Source of the DNA: Cinclus cinclus
Taxonomy: Eukaryota; Chordata; Aves; Passeriformes; Cinclidae
Assembly: GCF_963662255.1 (NCBI RefSeq)
Contig: NC_085047.1
Location: 105,208,181 to 105,272,180, forward strand
Length of the DNA: 64,000 bases
Direction of reading: 5' to 3'
Shown: positions 24,801 to 37,986 of the stretch, piece after piece
How the letters are laid out: each line of letters opens with the position of its first letter
How positions within the stretch are numbered: the first letter of the stretch is position 1
Program-made: the position numbers and the translations under genes
Notes under the pieces: model-generated
The model's input: only the letters and a program-made list of their open reading frames with translations
Told to the model about the DNA's origin: nothing
The model's database searches: none

Positions 24801-26610
24801 ATTCAATTTACATATCTTGCTAGAAACTGACCTATTTCAAGACTGTTCAGTATGAAATTAAAGACTTAAAAACCTTTACTATTCTTCCAGTGACTTACTA
24901 ATTTCCTTTATGGTAGTTCTTTTCTTTGTATTGGCTCTTAGAAGCTTTGGGAAATATTTTTCCTGAATGTAAATTAAAAAACCCAAAACTTACAAACTGT
25001 GGGTTGGATTTCAACTTTATAAATCAGGCTAACTTCACTAGAACAGAAAAAAAGCATCAACATGAGTTCCCTGGATAAGTGGGATATCTTTTTTCACCCT
25101 TCTTCTGGGATAATTTTTTAATCTCTTCACACAATATATTTTCAAAAAATAATAGAAAATTTAGATGAATAGCCACAGCCTAAAAAGAGGATGATTGTGA
25201 AACAACACCTGCTTTTAGTCAGAGCAAATTATTTTTATTTAAAAACCCCCAAACCTATTTCATGTTTTCATGAAGTGGCTGCCATCTCTTGAAGAGGGAC
25301 CATTACATTTCCTCAAGATCTGTCTTTCTAACAGTTTCAGTGTCCAGTGTTAAGACATCTCAGCTGACTTTAAGTGGCAGATTGTTCTCGCTGATTCCAC
25401 AGTAACCTCAAGGTTGAATTAGGGACAAGCATCTGGTCACAGTCATAACAGACCAGGGATGGAGAGAACTTTCTTCCCCTGGCAACTTTACAGAGTATCT
25501 TGCTAAGAAGATGGACTAAACTAAAGTTTATAATTTGTCCCTAAGCTCCTAAGAAAGCTGAAACAGGAAAGGTGAGTGTGAATGAAAGGTATGATGACTC
25601 ATCTCTAATATCTCTGGACTGTGACTAACAGATTTGAAAATACAGATGAATATAGCTATCTCTTATATAGTTTAGGCTGGCCTTGCTCTCTGCCAGTACA
25701 GATAACCACTGCCACAAACTCTGTTAAAAAAAAGAAAAAAAAAACCAAAAATAGGAAATCTCTCTACTACTGCATCAGGCACTTATTTGGGAAGAGGGAG
25801 AGAGCTTATCTTCATTTCAAGAAATGTCCTTCCTGTATTTTTTTTTTCTTTACTAAGCAATTACAGGTAATTCTGCCTCTCTTTTTTGCCATGGAAATCC
25901 ACACACTCCATCCAGCTTTGAATTCAAACCTCAATTCCCTGAAGGTGCTTCCTTCTGTGCTTGCAGACTGCAATTTCAGCTTATTCTGAGAGTGTTCATG
26001 GGAGGAAAAAACATTGTCACTATTTCTCTTTGTCCTCAGAGGCCTTTTGAGCCTCTGTTGGGAGCTTTTCCCTTCTGCCTGGCACACTTGAAGGAACTTC
26101 TGATAATCCACCTAGTTCTTTAGAGACTAATAATTATTTGCTAAACCAGCATCTGGAAAACCCTTGTGGCAGAGACCTTATTAGGTGATGACCAGACCAA
26201 CCCCTGGGTGAGTTGTACACTCAGTGCTTGCAAAACACTAGGGCAAACAAGAAAAGACAGCAGAAGTTATTTTTTTTTAGCACAATAACTAATAACTACT
26301 CCATGTACCTATTGCACTTCACTGTAATAATGTTATATGAAGACAGTAATAATACATGGATGTCAGTAAAACCTAGTTAGGTCCTGGATTTCCTTAGATT
26401 CTATGATGACTCAAGGACTTCTCAGTTTACAGATACCACAGAGAGGTGTGTAATATAACCATACTTGATTTAGCCAGAATTCATGAGAGGCTGAAACTCT
26501 AAACTCAGCATAGACAGATAAGCATTTCATTAAAAATCTCTGGATAGGCCAACAAGGTATACTTTTGTCTTGGGTTGCGATGCAGGACAGAACCAAAAAG
26601 GATCACCATC
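21813..26610. other. AT-rich non-coding interval
   Basis: No gene or recognisable repeat. A 122-codon plus-strand frame at 25621-25989 includes a low-complexity lysine run from an A-rich tract (25725-25744) and is not credible as a gene. Bases 23120-23370 are somewhat more GC-rich and unassigned. Confidence 0.5.
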
Positions 26611-27244
26611 TGTTAAAACCAGGTGAGGCAGTGTTCTTTATCTTTTCCATGACACATCCTTCCTCCAGGAAGATATCTTCTGTTAATGGACATTGAGCTC
26701 CACTGCATGACTGATAAAATTACATCATCCCACTGGGAGATGCTCCAGCCAGGGGGAGGAACCAGCATTTCCTACCTAGATAAAAACTGAGATTTGGAAC
26801 ATCAGAGCAGCCTTTTTCCACTGGATTCCAGAGGAAAACCAGACCTTCCCACATCATCACTGGACCTTTGGAGGAAAACCACACCCTTCTACAGCAGCAC
26901 TGCTCCAACAGAACCACATCTGTCACTCCAGGACTGCAGCCACCATTTACTGGGACTGCTACAACACCCTGACTGACTGATGGGTGTCAGGTTGGATTCT
27001 GACTCTCTCAGTGTTTTTTATGTACTACTGCATTTTATTTTAATTTCCTGTTAAGTTGTATTTTGTTTGTTTCTTTTTTATATTTACACATACTAGTAAA
27101 GGACTGTTTTCTTATTCCCATATCTTTGCCTGAGAGTCCCTTAATTTCCAAATCATAATAATTTGGAGGGAGGGCGTTTACATCTGGCATTTCAAGGGAG
27201 GCTCCTGCCTTCCTTAGCAGACATCTGCCTTTCAAATCAAGACA
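26611..27244 (+). mobile_element. Songbird ERVL-type solo LTR
   Basis: The segment starts TGTTAAAACCAGGTGAGGCA and ends near TTTCAAATCAAGACA. It matches, from memory, an LTR family abundant in passerine genomes. Shared landmarks are the CCAGCCAGGGGGAGGAACC region, a GATAAAAACTGA TATA-like box near 26780, repeated 'GGAGGAAAACCA' blocks in U3/R, the 'TATCTTTGCCTGAGAGTCCCTTAATTT' region, and the closing 'GGAGGCTCCTGCCTTCCTTA'. It is about 634 bp and has no adjoining internal retroviral sequence, so it is a solo LTR. The flanking pentamers (CCATC and ACTTT) do not match. Either the duplication has decayed or one boundary is slightly misplaced. Family naming is from memory. Confidence 0.8.
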
Positions 27245-28988
27245 ACTTTTTAAACCCATTCTCAGCTTTTTACTAGCTCATGGATAATATAATGCAATTT
27301 ACACCACTGTCCAAGCTTGCTCCATAGCTGTTATTGTAGCAATTCTTGCTACTGTTATCAGCCCTTCAAGACAGTCACTTTCATGGCCACTAGCTGAGAT
27401 GTTAGAGCAAAATGTGAAAATGCTATACAGTCGTGATACTTTTTATTATTTTACCCTCCATTTTTTGTAATTTTAAATTTAAATTTAAAGTTAAAAATAT
27501 AGACATTAATCTGTTTTCTGACATTTTCTTTTTTTAATGCTTATTTCAAGAGTATGCCCAACCATGCTCCTGAATCTGGCCTAAAGTTTTCAGCAGTGCT
27601 GGAAAGCACTCTCTGTAACTACAAAACTCACTCCCAACAGCCACAGGGAATTTTTCTTGTGTGAAGAGTGGCTTTTACAACTTGCTTTTTACAACTGAAA
27701 GGCAAATAAATATGTGGAACTTAGAAAAAGTGGTGACCTTACCATTAATTCAGCATAATCCTTGAGCTTTGAGAAGCATGAAGAGCTTTGCCTTGATAGT
27801 GAGGTTTGACTTATTGATAGCTCTTTTTCATTTGCTTGACTGACACTTGCTCTTTTCATAGCAGGCTGTTGTTTGTCCAGTTCTTCATTATCTGTAGTGC
27901 ACAGTACAGATGGAAAACATGAAAAATGATTGAAATATAAGACTACATGTGAAAAAGCTTGAGAACCAGCGTATCTTAGATTACATAGATTGTTTATAAA
28001 CTTTCTTAAGAGGAAAAATTATTCCTTCTGGAGCATGTGAATTTCTAAAATAAAGGGAAAATGAAATACAGGTTTTAGAATAACTACTAATATCTGCATT
28101 TTGTAACAAAAGACAAACTGTGGTTGTGCTGTGGAAGTTAGAGCACTTCTGCTTTTGGAAAAGGGTATGGATTTTTACAAAGTAAATTATTCTGTTCAGT
28201 TCAGACAAAGAAACACTGCCCACAAATGCAGAGGAAGTCCTCCTTTAGTAGTTCAGTGTGAAGACAAGTATGTACTGAGAAGTCCAGATAAAAAAGGTGT
28301 AAATTTATGAGAACATGCAGTAAAAATAAGCAGTGCATGACACTATCTAATTCAACTTTTTTGGTCTGACTTCTGTGATTTAAAAGCACAGGAAAAAAAA
28401 AGTGGTTTTAATTAACTTCTGAATTTTAATGGGCTCTGTTTAAGAGCAGAAACATTCAAATCTAATGCGGTATTTCTCAGATTCAAAATATTGGAAATTT
28501 ACCCACATAACCTTGAATGTTTGTCATATGAGAAGGGGCAGTCTGACAAAGAAGAAAAGATCATTCTTCTGAGATCTCCCTAGCAAAATTAAGAGCTGAG
28601 AAACCTGGATAGTTTCGATAAGATTCAAACAGGCATCAAAACATGAATTTCCTCCTTTGAACTGAACTCTTCTTCTGTTTCAGAAGTGCTTTATGACATC
28701 TACAGCACTCAGTAATGAAAGACTGAATGACATGGAGGAAAATTACAGCTAAAATGCCTCTTTTTTTAAGAAAGGGAGAGCTGCAAGGTACAGCTCTTGA
28801 GAGTAACAATGACAACAACAAAAAAATAAACAGCTTTTGTTCATGTAATAAACATAAACTAGAAATGTTCTTTGCCTTGCTTTCAAGGAATTGTCACGAG
28901 ATAAACTTCTCCCACTGATGCCATCTGAAAGGCTAAAGGACAGTGTCATTTTTGTACCATGGGGGGAAGTGAATGAGGTAAAACATTT
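27245..28988. other. AT-rich non-coding interval
   Basis: Nothing coding is recognised. A short run of alternating TTTAAA/AAATTT units lies at about 27470-27490. The frames of 60-80 codons at 27981-28949 lack recognisable features. Confidence 0.5.
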
Positions 28989-29745
28989 ATAGAATCACAG
29001 AACCACAGAAGGTTTGAAATTGGAAAGGACCCCTGGAAGTCATCTGGTCCAACCCCTCTGCTCAAGAAGGGCCACCTAAAGCCACTTCCCCAGAACTATG
29101 TCTAGATATTTTTTTTAATATCTCCAGGGAGGAGATTCCATAACTTTCCTGGGGAGCCTGTCTCGGGGCTTAGTCACCCTTAGTCACAAAGTGGTTCCTG
29201 ATGTTCTGAGTGTGGCACAGGCCCTCCTATGTCCCAGTTCATGCCCTTTGTCTCTCATCATGCTATGGGCACCACTGAAAAGAGCCTGGCTCCGTCATCT
29301 TTGCAGCATTCCCCCACTATTTACATGAATCAGTAAAATCTCCCTTGAGTCTTCTCTTGAGGCTGAACAGCCCAGCTTCCTCAGCCTTTCCTTATAGGAT
29401 TCCTCTCACAGGAGATTCTCTAGTCCCTTAATTATTGCTGTGGCCCTTTGTTGGGCTACCTCCAGTATTTCCATGCCTCTCTTGTACTGGGGAGTCTGGA
29501 CACAGAACTCCAAGAGTGGCTTCACCAGCATCACAAGAAAGAATCTCTTCCCTCAGCCTGCTGCCAAGACTTTGCCTAATGCAGTGCAGGATAACACTTG
29601 CCTTCTGTTTTTGCAGGGGCACGTTGCTAGCTTATATTCCACTTGGTATCCACCAGAATGCCCAGAGTTTATCTTATCAAGCTATTTAGCAGCTAGGTGG
29701 TCCCTGGAAAATACTTGGGGTTGTTCTTTGGTTACTATGAGGTCT
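28989..29745 (-). mobile_element. CR1 LINE, 5'-truncated, minus strand
   Basis: It starts on the plus strand with the reverse-complemented CR1 3' end (ATAGAATCACAGAACCACAG, then TCATCTGGTCCAACCCC). It runs through 'GAGGCTGAACAGCCCAGC', 'AGCCTTTCCTTATAGGA' and 'CTTGTACTGGGGAGTCTGGACA' to about 29745. At about 757 bp it is among the longest CR1 copies here. The 132-codon plus-strand frame at 29440-29838 is an antisense reading of it and should not be annotated. Confidence 0.92.
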
Positions 29746-32700
29746 GTTGAAAACTTGAGTGAGACAATGCCATTGCTAATATTTGACAAGAAAGAAAGGG
29801 GTCTCATAATGGGTTCATCCTTTCATTCTGAGAAGTAGATGCTGTTATTTTCTGTTGAATTTTGAGTTAACCCTGCAATATATATCAGGCTCAAGAAGAA
29901 AACATCAGTTAAAAATCTTTAGTATTCAGAAATAGAAGGCTTCACCAACTCTCACTCTTTTGCTTATCAATCAGTCAGAGTGACAAGAAAACTTTTTTCT
30001 TCTGTTCAGAGCTACTCCTTCCTCTTGAGTTGATGATGGCACTTGCATCCATGGAGTATTGTGTTTCTCTGCACTGCAGGTGATGTGCTTGACTGGACTG
30101 AGTGTGTGCTACAGGGACCAGCCAAGGTGATGCTTGGCTAACTCCAGCTTTCTAACATATAAACAGAGTGAGAGTAAGTTTGATTTATGAACAAGTCATG
30201 TACTAGCAACATATGACAGTTCTGGAACATCTGTGAGTTAATCCAGATTGATAAAGTAACATTTTTTCCCCTCAGTTTTAATGTTGCTTTATTACAGCAA
30301 GTGAAAGTATTGCTTAGTCCTTATGATTGTAGTCCCCCTTGCACTATAGAGTTAATTTTGTTGTATTTTGCTTTCTTTGCATTATTTGTATCTTAAGGGA
30401 GAAAAAAAGACATTTAAAACCATCTGAAAATCAGTTTTTATCACTATGAACAAAGGTAAATACGGATCAGAACCTTTGTAGCATTTCTTCCTTCCAAAAG
30501 TATTTTGTTTATACGTGCTTTTTCACTGTGGTTTTAGTTTTCAAAAACACATATTACAGCTGCTAATTCTAAGAAAGATGCTTTTTTCTCTTCACTGGTT
30601 TGTGGAGCTGAAACAGGAAAAAAAAACCAGAAGAGGTCTCATGCTATTTGAAGAAAGTGAATTCATATCGGAGGAAGGGTTCTGAACAGCTCAATATGTT
30701 ATCCTAGAGAGTCAGATGTTTATGGGATAGGCAATAGTCACAGTAAAAATCACACAGCCATAAAAATAATAAATTGAAGACTGTTGGAACAGAGCTCTAC
30801 TAGATGCTTCACATTTCTGATTAATGAAAATTGAAATCTGAATTAGGCTATCAAAACTCATCAGTGTATTAGTGCATCAGTGTATTTTGTTACAAAATAC
30901 CCTCAATGAGAATTTTTTATAATCTCAGGTTATTAACTCTCATTACTTTATTTTTCTCTCACCCTGCCCCCCTCCCTCCCCCCTCTACCATTAGCTATGG
31001 ATATAACCTATATTTCATTTAGATCTAAAGGCCAAGAATACAAATTTTTGGGGACTAATCCCTGGAACAAAATTTCCTTGTGTTTTTCCATTATAGTAGT
31101 GTAATTATTTGCACATAGTGGGCATAAAATACTGTCACTTCTGAATTCTCTACCCCAGCATACCTTTTTTTCCTAAATTTTACATTTGTGTGTAAAATTC
31201 ATGCAGCATCCCTCCTGACAGAGGGAGCACCTCTCCTCTATTTTTCCCCATGATCTAGTTAAGAGTTGTGAGGCAATAGAGATCCCCTACTGTTATCATG
31301 GATTGAGAAAAATGTTGAAAGGGTTGCTAAGGACAGGTATAAATTGTACAGTTATGAAGGAATTTGGCTCACCTATCAAAAGATAGTGTTTCACCCCAAA
31401 TACCATGATGAAACTAGAATAGCACATCCTCGTCTTAGTGATTTTATACACTGACAAACAGGGTTGAAAACACCTTCTCACTTTCCCATTAGCTCCCCAG
31501 ATATTTATTGCCACCTCTCAGAGTTGCAAACTGCTGCTATTCCCATTGTCTGTCAACTTCACAAGCCACGTTATGAATTGGCTCGAGACAATATTGGCAA
31601 CTGCCACAAAATGGGATTAGGAAAAATCACTAGGATAAAGTAAAAAGAAAGTGAACATAGAAACAGAACGAAATTACCTTCCTCCTAAAGTGAAAAACCC
31701 AGAGTGAAAGCAGAAGCTCTGGGCTAGTGTATATAATCTTGGAATTGATAACATTTACCTCTAGAGGGAACGATGTCCTTTTTTCAGCACAAAATGCAAA
31801 TATTTGTTCACAGTTCAAGTGTACAAACAACTTTACAAACATTGTCACTGCTGAAGCCTATGCATCAGCAACTAAGTGCCTCTTTCTCCTGCTGAGGGAT
31901 TGTTAGAAGGGTATCCAGGGAGAAAGAAAATTGTGGATAAGTTTGGGAGCAGGAGGGCAGTGTATGTTCAGTCTTTGCTATCCTGTGCCTGAGGTCTGCT
32001 GTTTTTAAGAGCTAGGACAGTTTACTCTCGATTAATTGGGGTCAGGGGATTGGTTATAAATGGAGATTGTATTCCTGCAATGCCAATCATCCCCCTTTTG
32101 TAGAAGGTATAAGCGGTCATAAAAAATGAATACAGGAAATTTATGAACTATTCGGATGCTTGCAGAAAATGTTAAATGGGTGCACTGAGTCACTGTTTGC
32201 CTGTTGACAGGACTCCTTTTTGAGCACAGCTCTCTCTGTGTCCCTGTGGGTTTCTTGGGAATATCTGTCAGCAGCCATTGGTTATGGTATTTGTCACTGC
32301 TCTGTTATCTGTCACAGGGACAACATGCTGGACGAAACCTGAGACTTCCGTTTCTACTGACACAGCTCAACAAAAGCTTCACCATGAAAATGTTCCCTTC
32401 CCTCCCTTGGTGGCTCCATCTGGGAGGTTCTGCAGGGATATTTGCAGAGTGGGGAGGCACAGCAGCAGTGCTGAGCAGCTCTGGCAGAGGTCAGCATGAA
32501 CAGACTGAGCTTGCAGCAGCTCTGGAGGGCAGGAGGGGCAGGGCATGGTCACAGCTCTCTTTGGAGCTGCTCTGGCCAGCACGGTGCAGTCCTTGTGCTC
32601 AGCCAGCTAAACCAGAAGCTGGAAGTTGCTGTGACACACTTACAGCCTAAATTTATTCACACTCAGTTACACTTTTGGATTCTCAAGTCAGCGCTGTTTT

Positions 32701-32799
32701 TTTAGCTTACTCAGCCCTTCTTTTTTTTTTCCTGGTGTTAGCTACCCTATCAGCTATAGTTGCAGAGCTCAATAATATTCCCACTTGCCTTATTTTTAC
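29746..32799. other. Non-coding interval with a GC-rich block
   Basis: Bases 32200-32640 are GC-rich and open in several frames at once (148 codons plus-strand at 32204-32650). This is compositional, and no protein family is recognisable. The rest is AT-rich and featureless to me. A C-rich tract (CCCCCCTCCCTCCCCCC) lies at about 30967-30983. Confidence 0.45.
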
Positions 32800-32980
32800 T
32801 AGACTGAACAGTAGAGAGTTTTTCAGTCTCCTCTTATACAAGTGGTTACGCATTACTTGAATTTTTCTAGTAACTGCTCTGTGTACCTCTTACAGTATGA
32901 GGTAATTCTTTGGTGTGGGTGACTAAAATTAAACACAGCACTTCATCCTCAATAATACCCTCATTTCACTGGAAATACAT
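32800..32980 (-). mobile_element. Degenerate old CR1 fragment
   Basis: The plus strand reads AGACTGAACAGTAGAG...TTTTTCAGTCTCCTC, then TTTTTCTAGTAACTGCTC and AAACACAGCACTTCATCC. These line up in order with the antisense CR1 segments for 'gctgaacagccccag...cagcctctcctca', 'tttctccagtaactcc' and 'gacacagcactccagat'. Divergence is much higher than in the other copies, so it is an older insertion. Its ends are approximate. Confidence 0.6.
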
Positions 32981-35595
32981 TCCTGGATGTCAGGGTTTGG
33001 AAGTAAATAGATGTCTTTGTTGACTATGGATTACACTAAACAAGCCATTATAGAGCAGACTAAAAACCCAAATATATTTCTAGAACAGAAAAAGTTGCTA
33101 TGGAGTAATGTAGAAATTTGTATTCTTCAGTTATACATCTAGAAAAAAGAAGCAAGAATGATTTTCATAATTTGTAGGAGCTTAGTAAATCTCACCTGTT
33201 TTCTTTCCAGCCTCCTCAGAGATGTAGTATGTTTGCTTTTACTGACACAGTATTGGGTTTGCTGCATTGTGTTTAGCTTCAGTTAGACTGATGGGATCAT
33301 CCAGAAACCTGTTTGGAAAGAGATTACCATAATGATGTGTGTGATTTGAATATTCAGTGGGATAAACAAGTGAATTTCACCCTTCTTCTTTGTAAAAAGT
33401 CACTTTCTCTTTTAGTCAATTGAATTCAGAAAAGTACATAGGTCTGTTTTTATTGTCCAAGTCATTAGAAATGCTCATATTGCTTGTCTTCTTCAGGCTT
33501 ATAATAATTATTTTCAGTACTTATTTTCTAATAATGTACAAATATCAAAATAATAGTGCATAGCAATGTGTACTGTGCACAGTACCATTCTTGTACTAAT
33601 GCTATAATGTATATACAAAATAGAGAGCAACAGGCTTGCTGTTGAAAAAGCACAGCAAGCCAAATAAACAATTCATCACAAATGTGTTGCTGAAAGGAGA
33701 AAATACAGAACTAAAACATCAGCACAGGTTAACATGTTGTTGATACAGAGAGAAACAAAGAATTCAGATCAAGGCCGAACCATCTTTCAAAGGAAAAAGT
33801 AAGCAGAATTGAATGTAAAGAAAAGTCAGAAATGTCTTTAACTGCTTTATCTCTGAGAGCAAGACAGAGATGGGAAAAAATAAAAAAGAAAAACAAAAGC
33901 GCTGAAGCAGATTTGAATCTGGAAGAAAGATTAAACTAGACAGAAGCAAATGTGGAGGAGTAACAGTGTAATGAAAGAAAATAATGACATTCTATCAGAG
34001 GAAAATGGAATTAAGTTTTCCTCAGAATGAAAGAGGTGACTTATTCTGTGCAGATAATTTACATTTACTACTCCAAAGCAGTCTAGAAATTTTATCTGAG
34101 TAAAATCAGAGGGGTTTTGCTCATTATGGAGGTCCAGACTCCTTATATTTTTTCATCTGTACCAGGCTAAGTTCTCCAGGTGTTGTGCAGTCATGTACTG
34201 TGCCCTTGGAAAAGAATGCATGCTTTACAGATTTGTAGTTCTGCTAAACAACAATGAAAAAGAGATAGAAAAAATGAATTAAAGACTAGTTGTGTTGATT
34301 TAAAAAATATTTTATATGGTGCAGTGTTTCTCTTTTTCATTATGTTTGTACCATTTTTATTAATGAGCTGCAAACTACCGTGTGGGTTATTCCCCAACAG
34401 CAGTGCTTACACTTGCACAGCTAAGTCCCTAGGAGATATATTTTTTCATTCTTATGTATTTCCTGGGTATTTGTAGCATATTTTTATTTTCTGCAGAGAT
34501 TTCTGAAGATTTGGGTTATGTTAAGTCTGTTCTGGAATGTAAAATATGGGTGAAGGAAGTATTGTAAATACATTTTAAATAAATGCCCAAGAGGAACTCC
34601 TTTGTATAACATATGCTTCTGTCCCAAATCTCCACCACCAAGTGCTGCCTAACTATGTATTTATTTGATGTATAGAATAGTTAGAGAAGGGTGTCTTTAA
34701 AAAGGTGAGACTTTCCACTGACCTTAAAAAATAACCACAGGGACTATTTGCATATTCGACAAGTCCTTAGCAAGACAGGAACTTTGAAGGAGTTTGTTCA
34801 TTATGACAACTGCAGGAACATTCTGCTTGTCATCATGGAAAGCAACATGAAGAAAGAATAAGCTTTCTTCAAACACTTTGCCTCTTAAAAAATAGTGTTT
34901 GTGCATTAAGGTGACATTTTCTGACATTTTCTTGATCTTCCTTCTCATGTCATTACTGAAATTGCAGAAGATATTTAGGAGAAAGAAATGTCAGTTACCA
35001 GATTTCCTCTCAGCACCCAGGCAGGATAACAGTCTGAAAATGATGACTTAGAAAGGATGAGTTTGGGAGACAGAAATTCCAAAGACATTCAATTTCATTG
35101 AAAGTGTGAAGAAAAATAGAAATAATTCACTGATCCATTTTTTAAAACATAAATACCATCACATCTTCATAGCATTTGGTTTTTTTCTCCCTTATTTCAT
35201 TTCCTTTCACCTAGCTGCTCAGAGGACTGAAATGCACAATTATCTTTGACTACTAACTCCATATTATCCTACTTAATAGCCAACTGCCAGTAGAAATAGA
35301 CTGAGATCTACTGATGTCTCAAATGCTCTACATATACTTACAACTGTGATTTTAAGTATATAGACAGCTTCCTTATCCTTGTCACTGAATTGATTAGTAT
35401 TGAATTGATTCCTTTATAATATAGTTAACATAATGGCATGTCACTACTCCAGTTTTATACATTCACAGAACACAAGTTTGGTGATGACCATGATAAATGT
35501 TAGGATTTTTTCAACTTGGATCACATTTTATAAGTATTCTCTAATTATAAAGAAATCCCTTTTGGGGTAAGCAGGATTTGAAGAGGGTTTGATTG
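32981..35595. other. AT-rich non-coding interval
   Basis: Only frames of about 60-75 codons are present. No repeat, RNA gene or regulatory element is recognised. Confidence 0.5.
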
Positions 35596-35882
35596 TGATC
35601 TATTCTCTGTGGTGATGAGCAACAGGACCCAAGGGAATGGCCTGAAGCTGTGTCATGGGAGGCTTAGGATGGATATCAGGAAAATGTTTTTGAGCCAGAG
35701 GGGTGTTGAGCACTGGAACAGGCTCAGGGAAGCAAGCACTAAGACTGACAGAGTAAAAAAAGCATTTGAACAATGCTCTCAGGTGCAAGGTGTGATTTTG
35801 AGGCATACTGTGTAGGGCCAAGAGTTGGACTAGATGATCCTTGTGGGTCCCATCCAGCTCGGCATAGTCTGTGATTCTGTGA
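35596..35882 (+). mobile_element. CR1 LINE 3' end with sense ORF2 remnant
   Basis: This short plus-strand CR1 begins at TCTATTCTCTGTGGTGATGAG and ends in the tail TCTGTGATTCTGTG at 35882. A 68-codon sense frame (35609-35815) preserves the C-terminal end of CR1 ORF2, including [18 protein letters not shown] and GVEHWNRL. These correspond to the family motifs NGLKL.QGRFRLDIRK.FF and HWNRLP. It is a decayed transposon remnant and not a host gene. Confidence 0.92.
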
Positions 35883-36689
35883 AGTTAAAAGAAAATCACC
35901 ATGTAGCAATTTCTACCAGCTCATCAATCCACTGGAAAAGAGTTCCTTTTTGTTTCTTATTTTAGACACTATGTCTGATTTAGATTAATTACTTTACAGT
36001 AGCAAGTCATAGCTCTAAAACTTGCAACATCTATTAAAGATAAAAGTTTATAAAGGAGCAGGTTATACACCATAAGAAGAAAATATGAGGCTTTAAACAC
36101 TGTTTTCTACAATAAATCTATCCTGAACTAGTCACATTTGGTCTTCATGTAATTTTCAAATTGTCTCAGAACAGTATATGCCTTTTACAGGAAATCCTGA
36201 GTTCATCATCACATGTGGTAGGTATTTTAAATCTACTGCTAACTTTTAATGTATGATTAATGGGTCTGTTATTTCAAATTTGATGTGCAGTTCACACAAT
36301 GTACAAGCGAGTTATGTTTAATAAAACATAAAAGTGAGCTTCAGGTTTACAGTTCTAGCTATGCTTAGAAATTTTTTTCACTATTGATTCAGATTCTCCT
36401 TGACTTTTAAACTTCCTTTTTTTCTCTTCCTCTGGTAACAAGGCCTTTTCTTATCTTACAAGGCAGATTACATCTGTAAGCTAATTTCCTTTGATATCCT
36501 TATGGGAGTCCTCTCGATTGTTAAAAGAAAAGTTACTTATAGATTTCCAGTACCTATGACAACCTAACAAATGTCCTCCATTATATAGTTCTATGAATAT
36601 CATATTTCACTGAAATATAAAATACAAAATTGAGATCATTGTCAGCTTCCAGCCTGTCCAGAGAAACTGTCTACAACAGTTTTACTTTT

Positions 36690-36733
36690 ATAGAATAATT
36701 CAAGTTGAAAGGGACCACTAAGGGTTAAGTCTA
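36690..36733 (-). mobile_element. Very short CR1 3'-end scrap
   Basis: ATAGAATAATTCAAGTTGAA followed by GGGACCACTAAGGGTTAAGTC resembles the antisense CR1 terminus (ATAGAATCATTAGGTTGGAA, then AGACCACTAAGATCATCAAG). Only about 44 bp are recognisable. Confidence 0.6.
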
Positions 36734-37341
36734 AGAATGTCAAAGAATAAACAAAAATAAAAGCCAATACCTCAATAGAATAATTACAAGGTGGATGCTG
36801 CAGCCCCTGACTAAATCATCAGTTCAGACACTCACTCTTGCTCAGTCTCTCACCAAAGCAGTACCTGGCAACTTGGACTGTAGGTCTGTAGGACTTGGAA
36901 GATGCAGAAACCCAAAAAAAGCCCAAAGCCTCTGTGGTTGCACCCTAGTTCAAAACTCTTCCTTACTGGATGCTCTCTTCTGGTGACCAGAGGAGGTCCT
37001 GCCATGAAATGCCTGTCCACATGTCACCTCTGCACACCTGGCAGCTGTGAGCAGGGCTTGTCCTCAGCCTTACTGTCATTGTCATAATGTGCTCCATGTC
37101 TGTGTGAGCAGCCCTTGCAGTGTACAATAGGAACGAGACTGCACAGCATCACTGAAGAGCAGCACAAACCCCCAACCACCTCCCAGGGATCCCTGAGCCA
37201 TCTCCCAAATGTAAATGAGCCCTCTGTGCATTCCCATTTTATTTACTCAAAAGTAGGCCAGGGCTTCTCAGGGATGGGAAAAATTGGTGTAGGTTTGTGA
37301 AAAGAAACTATGTAAATGAGGTGGTGGTATTTATTTGTTTC

Positions 37342-37361
37342 TTTTTTTTTTTTTTTTTTTT
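37342..37361. repeat. T20 homopolymer
   Basis: Twenty consecutive T residues. No element with a matching poly(A) tail could be identified on the minus strand next to it. Confidence 0.95.
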
Positions 37362-37986
37362 CTCTCATGAGTGGTCCCAGAAGGCCCCAAAGGTACATCA
37401 GGTACATCAGAAATGCATCAGGTATTTCTGGCTGGGTCACATTGATGAGCTTTCGGCTTGTAGCAGAAAATAAATTTCTGAAGTATAGTTTAAATTTAGG
37501 CAAGAAAAATACTGAGTGAAAGCTGATTTTAAGTGCTGTCCTTCAACTCTGTGATAATCTATACTCAATGGTGCCAAGAATATTCATTAACAGAAAGACA
37601 AATTGTTTTTGGCAGTCAGTACTTTTGATACTTCTTTTTGATATCCAAAGAAAGAAATAATTACTAAATTACCATTGTTTAAGCAATATTTTTGTTGATT
37701 TTTGCAAGTTAAGCCATGATTTAGGTATTTCCTTTTCAGTTCTAATAATCTGAATTATTTGACTAAACCATCATAACATTAAGTGAAATAGGTCCAAAAT
37801 AGCTATGTATATCTCCATAATTCAAGAAATACAAAAGACATTGTACTTATTTTAGGACTGGTTATAGTGTCATAAATTCACATGCATTTTCCCAGGATAT
37901 GTATTCCTTTTGTTGCTGGTGTACCTCCATGCATGTCTTGCAAAAGCTCCCAATGCCAGCACTGATTATAAACTCTACCAACCAGA

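Larger units (their letters stand above)
35883..37986. other. Non-coding interval with a short CR1 scrap
   Basis: A short CR1 3'-end scrap lies at 36690-36733. Bases 36790-37240 are richer in G+C, with overlapping 61-63 codon frames but no identity; they might be an old LTR. A T20 run is at 37342-37361. A small tandem GGTACATCA duplication is at about 37391-37408. Confidence 0.45.

Noticed and set aside
25621..25989. 122-codon plus-strand ORF
   Set aside because: It contains a low-complexity lysine run encoded by an A-rich tract and T-run-derived phenylalanines, with no family resemblance.
26794..26976. 60-codon plus-strand and 68-codon minus-strand ORFs near 26.7-27.0 kb
   Set aside because: Both fall inside the ERVL-type solo LTR, which is non-coding.
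29440..29838. 132-codon plus-strand ORF
   Set aside because: Most of it is antisense reading of the minus-strand CR1 at 28989-29745.
32204..32650. 148-codon plus-strand ORF with overlapping frames
   Set aside because: Several frames are open together because the block is GC-rich. No domain, signal peptide or splice logic supports any one of them.
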